A stretch of DNA of 64,000 nucleotides from Dermacentor variabilis (GCF_050947875.1 NC_134568.1:197504353-197568352); one strand, 5' to 3'; positions 36,055 through 46,718 are shown, numbered from the stretch's first letter. The notes: generated from the letters alone by a model not told the origin. Numbers and translations are program-made.

Positions 36055-36714
36055 TTATAACTCTCTACTGAAGAAAGACTGCAGGCCATTTATTGAATAT
36101 TGGAAGTGTAGGGGAATCCGTTTTCTTGATATTGTCATTGATACGGTTTTATTCTCATTTACCTGCATTTGCCACTCAGGACACCAACGGTCTATTTTAG
36201 ATAGAGATGAATTTAGAAGAGCCTGGTCATTCGGACACTGAATGACATTATACAATATACAATCGTCAGCAAACAACTTAGTTTTCACTGGTATATCTTG
36301 AGTAATGTCATTAATAACAATTAAAAAGAACAGTGGTCCCAGGATGGATCCCTGCGGTATGCCTGACAAAACTGGGGCCGAACTGGAACTAATGCTGTCG
36401 ATGGAAACACTCTGCTGTCGCAATGAAAGATATGCTTCTATCCAGGATATTAATGTAGTGTTCTTGAATATTGATTTCATTTTGACAAGCAGTTTAGGAT
36501 GGGACACGCGATCAAAGGCTTTCTCGAAATCTAAGAATATCATGTCTACCTGGCTTTGCTTATCTAATGATGCGGCAAAATCATGAACGGTTTCGAGCAG
36601 TTGTGTTACCGTTGACAGGTTCTTGCGAAAACCATGCTGTCTGGAGTCGATCAGGTTGTTATTTTCAAGAAACTCCGATATATGTTTAAAAATGACATGC
36701 TCAAGTGTCTTCAC
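36055..36714 (-). pseudogene. CR1-type LINE reverse transcriptase
   Basis: A 219-codon frame reads KTLEHVIFKHISEFLENNNL, then DSRQHGFRKNLSTVTQL, MIFLDFEKAFDRVSH, GIPQGSILGPLFFLIVINDI and KLFADDCILYN. These are RT motifs 2-5 in order with an intact FADD catalytic box. The upstream RT fingers (YRPISI region) lie in another phase at 36715-36850. Function would be target-primed reverse transcription; the surrounding frame breaks make this copy inactive. Confidence 0.92.
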
Positions 36715-36851
36715 ACATGTGCATAAAATGGAGATAGGCCGGTATATCGCAATATGTGATGGATTTTGTGATTTAGGAACGGGGACGATTCTTCCATACT
36801 TCCAGTCATGTGGAAGTTCCGCTCGCCGTAAGGATTCTTTAAATATTATGG

Positions 36852-37106
36852 TTAAATATTTCGAGCACCATTCGGCGTACCTAATGAGGAAGGCATTCGA
36901 CAGAAGTAATCATTGAATGAACTCGCAATAGCAAATGGATCCGTAACAGGTCTACCATCAATACATAGATTCGATATCGTACTCTTTTTTTTTTGTTTGA
37001 AATGGCGCCAAAATTTTGCCGAGGACGAAAGAAGAAAGTTTTTCATAGTTACACTGTGATAATGCAGCTTAGCATTTTTGATAGTGTGTTTTAACTGTCT
37101 GCGCAT
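36852..37106 (-). pseudogene. CR1-type LINE EN-RT linker
   Basis: The frame reads MRRQLKHTIKNAKLHYHSVT, SSAKFWRHFKQKKKS and PFAIASSFNDYFCRM. SxxKFWRxF and AxxFNxYF are linker motifs found between EN and RT in CR1-group LINEs. It connects the endonuclease frame (ending 37176) with RT. Confidence 0.85.
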
Positions 37107-37175
37107 GTCGGAAAGTTTTTGCGCGGTATCTTCGGAGGGACTACGACGAAGTTTCTTTCGGATCTTTTTCGTCTT

Positions 37176-37968
37176 TCATCGCAAGCGTGCAATGTCTTTA
37201 GTCATCCATGGGTTTGAGCGTTGCACACACTTCACTCGGAATGGTACGAAATCTTGTACGCACCTTAAAACAAGGTTTTTGAAGAAAAGCCACAAATCAT
37301 CAACGGAAATTTCCCCGGACTCAGAGAGGACAAAAAATTGTGAAAACGAGATATCAAGCTGGTCCAATATACTCACATCATCAGAACGCGCAAAAATCGG
37401 TACCATAGATGCCTGTTTCTTGATTTTCTTTATACAATTCAAATCTACATATAAGCTTACCATCTTATGATCGGATATACCGTCAAGAACATACGTTTTC
37501 GGACTGTGATTAAGGATGCTATTGCTGACAAGAAAAAGATCTAAAATAGACATGGTTTCCCCTTGTATACGTGTTGGTTCGGTAACTAATTGTGTTAGGT
37601 CATGGAAAAGGATAATATCAACAAAAGCCTCGGCAGAGCTGCATAAAGGGTCCGGAAATTTACTGTCCCAGTTTATGGACGGTACGTTAAAATCGCCACC
37701 GAGAATCAAATTCCCAGAATAACTTTTGCTAGCGCATAAACATTCAGTAAGTTTCTCAAAAAAGGAATTACCTGAGTTAGGCCGCCTGTAAAATCCTGCT
37801 ACTACGAGACCAAGGTCATCAAGAAAGACTTTTAAGATTCGATACCAGGTACGCCAGGAAGCTTCTCCACGTGTAGCATTTCTTGAACGATAATTGCGAC
37901 ACCACCGCCTCGGGAATCCCTATCCGTGCGGTGAATTTGATAGCCCGGTGGCTTTACCTCATCGTCGT
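37176..37968 (-). pseudogene. CR1-type LINE endonuclease (5'-truncated)
   Basis: 37832-37968 carries PGYQIHRTDRDSRGGGVAII; RGGGVAI is a conserved EN motif. 37176-37709 carries MILGGDFNVPSINWDS, LTQLVTEPTRI, ILDLFLVSN and DGISDHKMVSL, the GDFN, T-R, LDL and SDH active-site motifs of apurinic-type LINE endonucleases. The N-terminus with the first Asn and Glu is lost at the junction with gypsy gag. A stop at about 37830 separates the two frames. Confidence 0.88.
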
Positions 37969-37969
37969 T

Positions 37970-38852
37970 CACTTCTGTGTGGGTACCTCGGCTGAACGAA
38001 GCTAGGAGCAGGATAGAGTGGTACGGCTGATGGGAACGGCGCAACGGGCTGAGTTGGTGGCCGTGTGAGAGCTATCGGCATAGCTGAGTGGTGCGTTCAC
38101 CTCGGTATAGGCAACAGGAGTCGGCACTGGCGGAGTCTGGCGGGCAGAAGGCAGAGCCCTGTAAACTTGCTCCCATATGACATGGCGAAGGTTGGCAGGC
38201 AAAGGCGAGAGTGGTTGCTCGGCAGTGGACTGCAACGAAAGGTGACGACCGGCCTCTGCACGGACGAACTCCTTTACCTGGCAAAGCAGTACGTCAATGT
38301 CAGGAGCGGTGGCCATGCTCGAGAGGGTTTCGTCGGCCACAGGTGGGTGCCGCGTCAGAAGACGCTGTCGGCGGAGCTCGTCGAAACTAGGGCAAAGCTC
38401 AATGATCTGAAACACAGTGCCAGGGTTTTTCGACAGCAGCATATGAGAGGCGTCGTCGGAAATGCCCTTCATGATGTGACGAACCTTGTCCGCCTCCTCC
38501 ATCGTTCGGTTGACACGCCGGCAGAGGCCGACGACGTTCTCTATGTAGCTGGTGAACGTATCACTAGTTGTTTCACTAGGCGTTGTTCGGTGCGAAGCTT
38601 GCACGTGCCAGGGCGGCCGGCAACTTCTGTGCTGCTGGTTTTGAAGCTAGTCCACGTCAGGAGATTAGCTTCGTGGTTTTTAAACCACAGCTTGGCGACA
38701 CCCGTTAAATAAAAGATAGCGTTGTTGAACTTCAGGGGATCGTCCCATTTGTTGGTGGTGCACGCTCTTTCATACGCTTCCAGGCAATCTTCAACGTCTT
38801 TCTCATCGGTGCCGCTGAAGACCTCACTGACGCTGGGCACCGGCACATACAA
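37970..38852 (-). pseudogene. Gypsy gag (capsid region)
   Basis: The N-terminal frame (38541-38852) reads VSEVFSGTDEKDVEDCLEAY, NNAIFYLTGVAKLWFKNHEA and TSFKTSSTEV. The second (38002-38604) reads SDTFTSYIENVVGLCRRVNR, ADKVRHIMKGISDDASHMLL and CPSFDELRRQRLLT. This is the capsid fold of Ty3/gypsy gag as found in tick elements (WF..HE, F..Y...V..L, M...K..I..G). One frameshift separates the halves. The proline-rich tail is cut at 37970 by the CR1-type LINE, with the zinc knuckle continuing at 35078. Confidence 0.85.
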
Positions 38853-39114
38853 TGCCTAGCGAAAGCGGTGGATATGTCTGGCTGGCGTTGTCAGGCATGA
38901 CGGATGGCAGAGTGCGATTGCGTAACTCCAGGGTGTGCGTCAACCGCAGCAACCTCCACCAGAATAGAATCTAAGGCAATCAAAAGACAGGACACGAAGA
39001 GAGCAGGCATCGTTGGCAGCGTTTCGACCTGAGCAGTCCGGGAAATCTCGAGCTCGCGCCTCCCCGGATAATTGGCGATATGGCTGCAGCGCCGAGCACT
39101 CCTCTTCCCTACAA

Positions 39115-39142
39115 AATGAATGAATGAATGAATGAATGAATG
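39115..39142. repeat. (ATGA)n microsatellite
   Basis: About 7 copies. It marks the right limit of recognisable gypsy sequence. From here to 39778 no gene is recognised. Confidence 0.95.
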
Positions 39143-39781
39143 CAGATGGGCATGTTATGGCGGCGACTTTGCAGGGAAGGGCAATCCAGTCGATCAATTG
39201 CTCGTCGGAAGAAGGATCCTAAAAAATTTCAGGCTGAACCATTCATATGGTGGCGGATTAGCCAGCGAAGCTGTTTAAGTAATTAGGTTTCCCATTATAA
39301 ATCATACATTCACACTCGTATACATCTATATGTAATTTTTATTTATCTTATTTCGAAACGATGGCAGTCACGGCTTGTTCTTCGGCCGTGCGCACAATGC
39401 GTGGTCTGCCCATTTTTGTTGGAGTTGCAACTGGTGCACTAGTCTACTTCTGCAATGCGCAATCCGTTTCTTAAACACCGCGGCGGCTACCGCGGCGCAC
39501 GTTCCCCTACTTTCCCTCTACAACTTCCGCGCCGTTGTATTGAGGGCAGACGTCAGCAGGCATGCACAGGCGCCAGCAACGGCGGCCAGCGCGGGTGCTG
39601 GCCGCCTGCGCAGGTGCGGCGCGCAGTGAAATCACGTATTCTTTATTTCTGCTGCGCCGTACTATCGTTCTTTATCTTTTTTGTTCACTTTACGGACGTT
39701 AGCCAGCCCAGATACCCGCCCTACGAGACCACGCCTACGACTCATTCATGCAGGTCCGTCAGGTAAACAGCTTCACTGTAA

Positions 39782-39824
<43 letters not shown>

Positions 39825-39851
39825 GTAAATAATCATCAGCAGCAGCCTGCG

Positions 39852-40178
39852 TTATGTCCACTGCAGGACGAAGGCCTCTACCTGCGATTTCCAATTACCC
39901 CTGTCCTGCGCCAACCGATTCCAACTAGCGCCCGCGAATTTCCTAATTTCATCGCTCCACCTAGTCTTCTGTCGTCCTCTATTGCGTTTTCCTTCTCCTG
40001 GTACCCATTCTGTAACCCTAATGGTCCAACGGTTATCTAACCTGCGCATTACATGACCTGCACAGCTCCATTTTTTCCTCTTGATGTCAATTAGAATATC
40101 GTCTATACCCGTTTGATCTCTGATCCAAACCGCTCTCTTTCTGTCTCTTAACGTTATGACTAGCAATCTTCGTTCCAT
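39852..40178 (-). pseudogene. RTE LINE ORF2 C-terminal region
   Basis: The frame reads RDRKRAVWIRDQTGIDDILI, KKWSCAGHVMRRLDNRW and NRGRQKTRWSDEIRKFAG, ending in QDRGNWKSQVEAFVLQWT. KWxxAGHVxRxxDxRW and RGRPxTRWxDDI are hallmark motifs of RTE-type C-termini. It overlaps the RT frame in another phase at a frameshift near 40120. Confidence 0.92.
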
Positions 40179-40916
40179 CTCTTTGCGCGGTCCTTAACTT
40201 GTTCTCAAGCTTCTTTTTCAGTCTCCAAGTCTCTGCCCGATACGTCAGCACTGGTAAAATGCACTGATTGTACGCCTTCCTTTTCAATGATATTGGTAAG
40301 CTTCCAGTCAGGAGCTGGCAATGTCTGCCGTATGCGATCCAACCCATTTTTATTCTTCTGTGAATTTCCTTCTCATTATTAGGGTTCCCTGTGATTAATT
40401 GATCTAGGTAAACGTACTCCTTCACAGACTCTAGAGGCCGACTGGCTATACTGAACTCTTGTTCATTTGCCCGGCTATTTATCATTATCTTAGTCTTCTG
40501 CATATTAATCTTCAACCCCACCCTTACACTCTTTCTGTTAAGGTCCTCAATCATTTGTTCTAACTCGTCTACATTGTTGCTTAATAGAACAATGTCATCA
40601 GCAAACCGAAGTTTGCTGAGGTATTCGCCGTCGATCTTTACTCCTAAGCCTTCCCAGTTTAATAGCTTGAATACTTCTTCTAAGCACTCAGTGAACAGCA
40701 TTGGAGAGATTGTGTCTCCCTTTCTGACCCCTTTATTTATAGGTATCTTCCTGCTTTTCTTGTGTAGAATTAAGGTAGCTGTAGAGCCTCTGTAGATATT
40801 TTCCAAGGTATTTACGTAAGCGTTCCGTACTGCTTGATAACGTAATGCCTCTATGACTGCTTGTATTTCTACTAAGTCAAATGCCTTTTCGTAATTGTGA
40901 AAGCCATATAGAGAGG
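40087..40916 (-). pseudogene. RTE LINE reverse transcriptase, palm and thumb
   Basis: The frame reads INKGVRKGDTISPMLFTECL (RQGD-type box), then LSKLRFADDIVLLSNN with the intact FADD, LNRKSVRVGLKINMQKTKIM and PVLTYRAETWRLKKKLENKL. Between 40806 and 40916 another phase gives HNYEKAFDLVE, corresponding to the usual DYEKAFDSV; one frameshift and local changes disrupt it. In relatives this enzyme copies LINE (and often SINE) RNA into the nicked target. Confidence 0.92.
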
Positions 40917-40917
40917 C

Positions 40918-41658
40918 TTATTGTACTCTGCGGATTATCTCGATAACCTGTTTAACGACATGGATGTGATCCATTGTAGAGCATCCCTTCCTGAAGCCAA
41001 CCTGCTCCCTTGGTTGACTAAATTCCAGTGTTGTCCTTATTCTATTGGAGATTCTTTTGGTAAATATTTTATATAGTACTGGGAGTAAGCTAATGGGCCT
41101 ATAATTTTTCAATTCTTTAACGTCTCCCTTTTTGTGGATTAATATAATGTTTATATTCTTCCAGTTTTCTTGGACCCTTGAGGTCGATAGACACTTCTTA
41201 TAGAGAGCCGCCAGCTTTTCAAGCATTATGTCTCCTCCATCTTTGATTAAATCGACTGTTATTCCATCTCTTGCCGGTCTTCCTCGTTTCATGTCTTGCG
41301 AGACCCTTCTGACCTCATCGCTAGTTATAGGAAGAGTTCCTCTATCATGTTCATTACTGTTTCTAATTGAGGTATCCTGACTCCGCTCGGTACTGTACAG
41401 GCCAGTATTGAATTCTTCCGCTGCTTTTACTATATCTTCGAGATTGCTGATAATATTATCCTGCTTATCTTTCAGTGCATACATCTTGGTTTGTCCTATG
41501 CCAACTTTATTTCTCACCGATTTCAGGCTGCGTCCATTTTTTACGGCTTCTTCAGTCTTTCTCATGTTATAGTTTCGAATATCCCTTGTTTTTGCCTTGT
41601 TGATCAGTTTGGACAGTTCTACGAATACTATCTTATCTCTTGAGTTGGACACTTTCAT
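40918..41658 (-). pseudogene. RTE LINE linker and RT fingers
   Basis: A 246-codon frame reads MYALKDKQDNIISN and VKAAEEFNTGLYSTE, then EVRRVSQDMKRGRPARDGIT VDLIKDGG, NINIILIHKKGDVKELKNYR PISLLPVLYKIFTKRI and QPREQVGFRKGCSTMDHIHV. These are RT motifs 0-3 in RTE style (GKAPGxDGIT, LIxKKGDxxxxxNYRPISLL, EQAGFRxGxST). It is the best-preserved long frame in the RTE copy. Confidence 0.93.
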
Positions 41659-41664
41659 TTTTTG

Positions 41665-42100
41665 TCATTTCTTTATTAGGTCCTTTGTTACTTGGGAGAG
41701 TTTGCCTACTGGTTGCCTTGGCGCCTTGCCTCCCACTTCAATTGTTGCCTCTGAAACCAGTCTAGTTATGGTTTCATTCATTACCTCTCTGTCATCTTTA
41801 TCTCTCTGTTCTAAGGTGGCATATTTGTTTGCAAGTACCAGCCTGAATTTGTCTGCTTTTACCCTTACTGCCTCTAGGTTGACCTGTTTCTTCTTGACCA
41901 ATTTAGCTCTTTCTCTATTAAAATTGAGGTGAATCCTAGCCCTCACTAGCTATGATGACTCCACTTTACCCTATCTATCACTTCTACATCCTGCACTATG
42001 CTGGGATCAGCAGAAAGTATGAGGTCAATTTCATTTCTTGTTTCACCATTAGGGCTTTTCCAGGTACACTTTCTGTTGCTACGCTTCCTGAAAAAGGTGT
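41665..42100 (-). pseudogene. RTE LINE endonuclease end and coiled linker
   Basis: 42100-41946 in the minus frame reads CTWKSPNGETRNEIDLILSA, then VEVIDRVKWSHHS. WxSPNGxTxNEIDxIL...SDHR is the end of the RTE endonuclease, here with SHH in place of SDH. 41665-41946 follows with a lysine-rich linker. The EN start is missing, as expected from 5' truncation during target-primed reverse transcription. Confidence 0.85.
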
Positions 42101-42476
42101 TCAAATAAATAAATAAATAAATAAAATCCTCGCAGTGGAGCACGTGAACGGACACTTGTAACCCTTGAACCAAAATGCTCGCTATATATCGGTGTGTGCG
42201 CTCCCTCGGCATAATCGACGAGAGTGTTTCGACTGGAGCGTGGTTATAAGAGACTTAAGGTGGGAGCAGGGGAACACTCAGTAATGCTGCACAAAGTATT
42301 ACAGCGAAAGCTTATATGGCTAACGTTCCGCAGTTTTTTCGGCGCCCGGCAACAGAAACGGACTTAGCGATTTCTAACAAACGCATACAGGTGCAGTGCG
42401 GCGGCGCAGGTGTTAAAATGCGGCACACATTAGAACCCTCGCCGTGAACAATAGCGTGGCGTCAAGGTTATCGCAG

Positions 42477-42484
42477 TATATAAG
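42477..42484 (+). promoter_or_regulatory. TATA-like box
   Basis: TATATAAG lies 38 bp upstream of the ATG at 42522, within a mixed-composition region. Position fits a Pol II core promoter only with a very short 5' UTR. It may be chance. Confidence 0.3.
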
Positions 42485-42521
42485 CAGGAGAGTTATCGGC
42501 GCTAAAACAGCTGCGTTATCG

Positions 42522-42716
42522 ATGGGGCGGACACGTATAGTTCGTACAGCCGAAGAACGACATGCGTACGAGGAGCGCCGGAGGGAACAGCAACGAGAAT
42601 GTAAACGGCGCCGGCGCGAAACGACCACGGACGAAGAACGTTCACGCGATGCTGAACGAAAAAGACAATCGCGAGCCCGGGCTCCAACGACGCCAGACTC
42701 GCGACGCAAAAAATGA
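42522..42716 (+). CDS. Putative 64-residue, highly basic hypothetical protein
   Basis: The ATG at 42522 opens a frame ending at TGA 42716. The product starts MGRTRIVRTAEERHAYEERR, continues with alternating Arg/Glu clusters (REQQRECKRRRRE, DEERSRDAERKRQSR) and ends SRRKK. The charge pattern suggests a nucleic-acid-binding or coiled-coil helix and faintly recalls short basic peptides repeated in tick genomes. It is not part of the RTE ending at 42102. A TATA-like box precedes it. An upstream in-frame ATG at 42444 would add 26 residues. Function unknown; it may be a remnant of a longer repetitive-element protein. Confidence 0.3.
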   Translation: MGRTRIVRTAEERHAYEERRREQQRECKRRRRETTTDEERSRDAERKRQSRARAPTTPDSRRKK

Positions 42717-43495
42717 CAACCATTCCACTCTGTGAAGATGGAATGGCAGCGAAAGCTGACGATAGTCAAAGCTCTCAAACGAAAAGCATAGTGCGAGAGC
42801 TTTGAGAGGCTGTCATCTTTTAAAATTATAATACGTTCCATGTTCTGAGGCCCTTTGTTGCCGTAATGATGCGCTGACTGTATACAGCTCATGGCTCCTC
42901 TCGCAAGCCCGGTAGTGTCGCGGCACTATGAAGCGCGTGCACACCGTCGCATTGCTGAGATGAAATGCCGAGGCCCATGTAGCCAGCTGGCTTGCGTCTT
43001 GTGGTGCGCCTTGTCGTCGTACGTGTCCACGTCAGTGCGTTTGCTGAGATGGCGTTGTCTAGCGGCTCGCAAGTGATCTGTGTGCGTTCGCGCCCTCGCT
43101 AGGCGGTCAGCAACTCTCCGACGCCCGGTGTCTTTGCCCTTGCAGGCTGCGTATCGTGTTAACCGTCAGTGCGAGTTGTGGGCGGCTCGGAGTGGGAGGC
43201 CAGTGGCACGACGAGGACTCAAACAAACACTTTTATCATGGCGCGATAGACGACCTTCAGCGGCCGCCGGGTTCTTGCACTGCACTGGACGCGCGCACAC
43301 CCGCTGCCAGAACTATCCGCTGTATAGGTGCGCGGAAAGCTTCGGCGCCAATTAGAAGCTACCATGTCGAGGACCATGGCTGTTATTGCAAACATCGCAC
43401 GGCTTCGTGCGCTGGCGCGAAGTACGCGTCCTAATGCAACACGAAAGGTGTCGTACGGGCATGTTTATGGGCAAGCTCCTAAACACTGCGCATAC

Positions 43496-43496
<1 letters not shown>
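42717..43496. other. No gene recognised
   Basis: Moderately GC-rich with short frames in several phases; no domain recognised. AGCTCTCAAACGAAAAGCAT and GAGAGCTTTGAGAGGCTG (42770-42812) form a partial inverted repeat. Confidence 0.5.

Positions 43497-43591
<95 letters not shown>
43497..43591. repeat. (ATT)n microsatellite, ~31 units
   Basis: A near-perfect array; polyisoleucine, polyleucine and polyasparagine frames across it are artefacts. Confidence 0.97.
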
Positions 43592-43782
43592 TCTATCGGC
43601 TGCTAGCGGGACGTTACATAACGTTCGGAGGAGACTCAGCCTGTACATTGGTCGTGAAAAAATGGAGTGAGAGAAAAACAATAGGGTATCATAAAAATGG
43701 CTTACCCGAACTCCGCTTGAGTGTTTATGTACGCCCTGCCGATAGCGCCTGCATAGGCCGGCAGAATAAGCAAATTCTCGCT

Positions 43783-43905
43783 CATATGCACTCGCACCCA
43801 CACCCATCAGCACTCACGCTCCTACTCATGCTCACTAACAATAACTCACATTCCTACTCACGTCCACTCACACACTCACACTCGTATCTCACACCAGTGA
43901 AATGA
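43783..43905. repeat. Degenerate ACTCAC/ACTCGC minisatellite
   Basis: Repeated CACTCAC, CACTCGC and CTACTCAC words with a roughly 6-bp rhythm from 43783 to 43905, followed by inverted-looking GAGTATGAGTCAGTG words up to about 43945. Non-coding. Confidence 0.75.
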
Positions 43906-44389
43906 GCGCGGAGCGAGTATGAGTCAGTGTACTCGTGAGTGATGACGCCGCCTATGACCGGCTGCTACTTTTGGCTCCCCTATTTCTGAAACTTCCTAAG
44001 CATCCGTGTACACCTAACAGAGTATCGGGTGTTTATGAGATGAAAACCTCATTACAGGTACTGAAGAGTACTTCTTTTCCGCAGTAACTTTTTTTATCGT
44101 GTTAGAAAAACCAGGGCCTGTGTTCATCCTGCTGATGCGTATGAGAGACGCGTACGTTTTCGTAGACGACGTAAAAGATGACAGGCTAATGAGCCATCCC
44201 TATCTGTACAAACTTAAATGGGTGCTAGTATCTCAAACGTTTCTATTAAACGGCTCTCGAACTAGCTGTAAGTTGCTTAAGTGTTGAACAAACACCGCGA
44301 GCCTCGAACATTATTTTGGCAAAGGTTGGCTTTGTTTTAACTGCTCATATATTTAGAAAGGTAGGCAGACTTTCCAGTTCGTTGATTGA

Positions 44390-44596
44390 TCGATTGATTG
44401 AAAAGCAACGCATAGGCTATGAGAGGCGCCTCAATGAAGGTTCCGGATTCAGTTTGGCCACATGGCGTTCAAAGCATGTACTCGAGCGTTCTTTTGCATT
44501 CTGTCCCTTATTGGAGTGCGGCTGGAGCGACCGGGAATCGAACCCGAGACGTCGTGCTTTGCAGCAGAACGTCGCTGAACCACCGCGGCGGGCTTT
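44390..44596 (-). mobile_element. Diverged Ruka-like SINE
   Basis: On the minus strand it starts CCCGCCGCGGTGGTTCAGCG, has the B box GGGTTCGATTCCCGG and then GAATGCAAAAGAACGCTCG. A strongly diverged distal half follows, ending in an (AATC)n tail (44381-44400 region). No gene lies between here and the LINE starting near 45100. Confidence 0.7.
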
Positions 44597-45391
44597 TATT
44601 AAGAGGTTAAATAGTATATTCTAGTCGTTTAAACCGTCCATCTACTGCGCTAATTAAGTTAGCGTGGAGTCAGAAGCAATATCAAGAACTTCGGTGCTGC
44701 TGGTTGCCATTGTGACTATTTGAGTGAAGTTTAACAGGAGAGACAAATTTATGAAGTAGGTGTGGGCGAATATTTTTTGTGTATTTAATATATTTCAGTT
44801 TATTTTAATGACAGTCAGTGATCTAATGTTTGAAATTGATCGTTTGTCCCTGATAGCTAGCTCTCTTTATTGCCCTAGTCACTACAGGCGTGGTACATAA
44901 TTATACCGAAATAAATATTCCTGCTTAAACATATGCGTCCTCGTTTGACTATTCGATAAGCGATCCGATATTCGATACTTTCTTTTTTATATGATATAAG
45001 GCGATGTTGACGCACAATTTAAGGCGATTGCTACTCCTTAGCTCTTGAAAGGGTATACCTTATAACATGAAGGCTACAGGATTACATATCACATAACCTT
45101 TTCATAGAAGCACCAGGACTTGTCAAACAACGTTTACTCAATAACACCATGACGCAAGAAACACATGGTTCATACAATATACAAGTTAAATGACTCTACA
45201 ATTCTGTAGAAAGAATTCTCAAAAATACAAATGATACTTTCGCCTAATAACGCAGTCTCTAGTCAGCGGGTGGTACATACATCGTGTAAATGCATTATAA
45301 CATATAATCACAGCAGAACAGTCAACCTAACATAATCTACAAACGCATACATATATACAGCGACATTGAAATGAACGGAATAATAAAAGCG

Positions 45392-45721
45392 TTAATAACG
45401 GCCAACAATGCCGCTGTCTTCAAGAAAGGATTTAGTGTTGTTAAAGCGCTCTTCTGCAAGGACGTTGTTGGCCAAGGACCCAAAAGTATGTATATCTTCG
45501 TCTACAAATCCACAATCACATTCGGGGGTTTCCGCACGGCCAATTCTGTGTAAGAAATGCATTGTGTAGACAGTGCCTAGCCTTACTCGATGAATAAGGG
45601 TTTGCGTATTTCTTTCTAATGACAATAAATATTTGAATTCAATAAACGGATCAATATTATAGTAATCCGAGCTCTTAGAATTCTGGTCAAACCACGTACG
45701 TCTACAGATTTTGTAAGACAT
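45392..45721 (-). pseudogene. I-type LINE ORF2 C-terminal Cys-rich tail
   Basis: The frame reads LLSLERNTQTLIHRVRLGTV, HFLHRIGRAETPECDCGFVD and EDIHTF, then EERFNNTKSFLE. The ECDCG...EDIxH cluster and the LxRxRxGxV motif are the tail region following RNase H in I-type ORF2 proteins. Confidence 0.85.
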
Positions 45722-45793
45722 TACCCTTATAATGCAGCGTCATTCATTCTTTAATATTGGGAGCAGGATCACATCATCTTTGAGGTGTGCTTG

Positions 45794-46204
45794 TCATGCT
45801 GCTGCATCGGTTGCTGTGTTGCCAGGAATGTTACAATGCCCTGGTATCCACTGGAATGCTATTTCATGCTTTGCTTGGCTAGCCTTCGTGAGGTCTCTAA
45901 CTGTTTCGTATATTATACTGACACTGATTGTTTTTCCTTTTGTGCAGCAGAGTGATGTTAGATGCACCTGTGAATCGCTGAAAGTTACCCATTTTTTCGC
46001 ATCTCTTACTGACAATATAAATTTTATCGCACATAGGATTGCGAACAGTTCAGCCGTTGTGGATGAAGTCGCACGAGATAATTATACGATACTTGTTTGT
46101 TGAGGTGCGGTATATTGAATGCTGAAGTTGAAGAGGTTGCTGTACTGGAGCCATATGTATAGACGTGTCTGTATCCTGAATACCGCATATATATCTGGTA
46201 AAGT
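45794..46204 (-). pseudogene. I-type LINE RNase H, first catalytic Asp lost
   Basis: The first half (46024-46204) reads RHVYTYGSSTATSSTSAFNI; the usual catalytic motif is YTDGS, so Asp is replaced by Tyr. The second half (45794-46015) contains FSDSQ with its catalytic Asp and ends with HEIAFQWIPGHCNIPGNTAT DAA, the WxPxHxxxxGNxxAD box. A stop at about 46020 separates the halves. In active elements the domain degrades template RNA. Confidence 0.87.
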
Positions 46205-46205
46205 G

Positions 46206-46718
46206 CTATTTGTTGAGCAGCTTGAATGAACGTGTCTTTTTTCTCAATTTCCCGTCTACTGAGAATTCGATTTTCGTATGTGTAAGCAGCCATGGAGGAT
46301 ATTCGACGTCTGAGTTACAAAATTCATTTCTAGGCAATATGTGAAGATTTTCTCGAATTTCTTTATGAACATAACTTCTATCTCGTTTCATTATGTCTAA
46401 AGCCAATGGGTTTCTTTTATGCCGTGTTTGAGGACGGAAATAATGTCGGCATGTTTCTGTAGTTCTCATAACTGGAAACGGTGGATGGCGAGCCTCAGCT
46501 ATTACAAGACAGCTAGAAGTCGCTCGTGGAACTCCTAGACATATGCATAGTCCTGTAGCTAAAAGTAATTGAAGTCGCTCTTCTGACGTGTGGGAAAGTC
46601 TGTGTAAGATGGGCACAGAATACACAATTTTTTGTCGTATTAATGGATTGTAAACAGTCAGCATGGACGATACTGATCCGCCCCATGATGTGCCTGCAAG
46701 TCTACGAAGTACAGTCAC
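46206..46718 (-). pseudogene. I-type LINE ORF2 thumb/connection region
   Basis: The frame reads MTVLRRLAGTSWGGSVSSML, NPLIRQKIVYSVPIL and LQLLLATGLCICLGVPRATS, then AEARHPPFPVMRTTETCRHY. LRxLAGTxWG and CLGVPR...LAEA are conserved motifs downstream of the RT palm in I-type LINEs. It overlaps the RT frame by a few codons in another phase. Confidence 0.87.

Larger units (their letters stand above)
35079..37968 (-). mobile_element. CR1-type LINE inserted in gypsy gag
   Basis: A 5'-truncated ORF2: endonuclease (missing its start), linker, RT with FADD, and the LINE C-terminal domain, then a short 3' UTR with an ATCAAATAAA-type tail (35079-35125). Compared with other elements here the frames are long and only mildly damaged, so this is probably one of the younger insertions. 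The clade call rests on the GIPQGSILGPLFFLI and REWNRLSAHIVE motifs. It lies in the same orientation as its host gypsy. Confidence 0.85.
32195..39112 (-). mobile_element. Decayed Ty3/gypsy LTR retrotransposon, interrupted by two LINEs
   Basis: Along the minus strand come a possible LTR/leader remnant (38950-39112), gag, a zinc knuckle, a retropepsin-type protease, RT in two pieces, and the end of RNase H. Integrase and the 3' LTR are absent. The standard PR-RT-RH order identifies Ty3/gypsy. A CR1-type LINE (35079-37968) splits gag and another LINE fragment (33029-33605) splits RT; without them the gypsy remnant is about 3.5 kb. Many stops and frameshifts show it is old. Confidence 0.85.
39779..42102 (-). 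mobile_element. RTE-type LINE, 5'-truncated in the endonuclease
   Basis: The minus strand carries the end of the EN domain, a linker, a complete RT and the RTE-type C-terminus. It then has a very short 3' UTR whose plus-strand complement (ATCATCAGCAGCAGCC, TTATGTCCACTGCAGGACGA) I know from arthropod RTE elements, followed by an (AAAT)n tail at 39779-39831. The body is well preserved with only a few frameshifts. Another short AAAT tract (42103-42126) abuts the truncated 5' end. Confidence 0.9.

Noticed and set aside
43328..43813. Polyisoleucine, polyleucine and polyasparagine ORFs on both strands
   Set aside because: Translation of an (ATT)n array; flanks show no domain.
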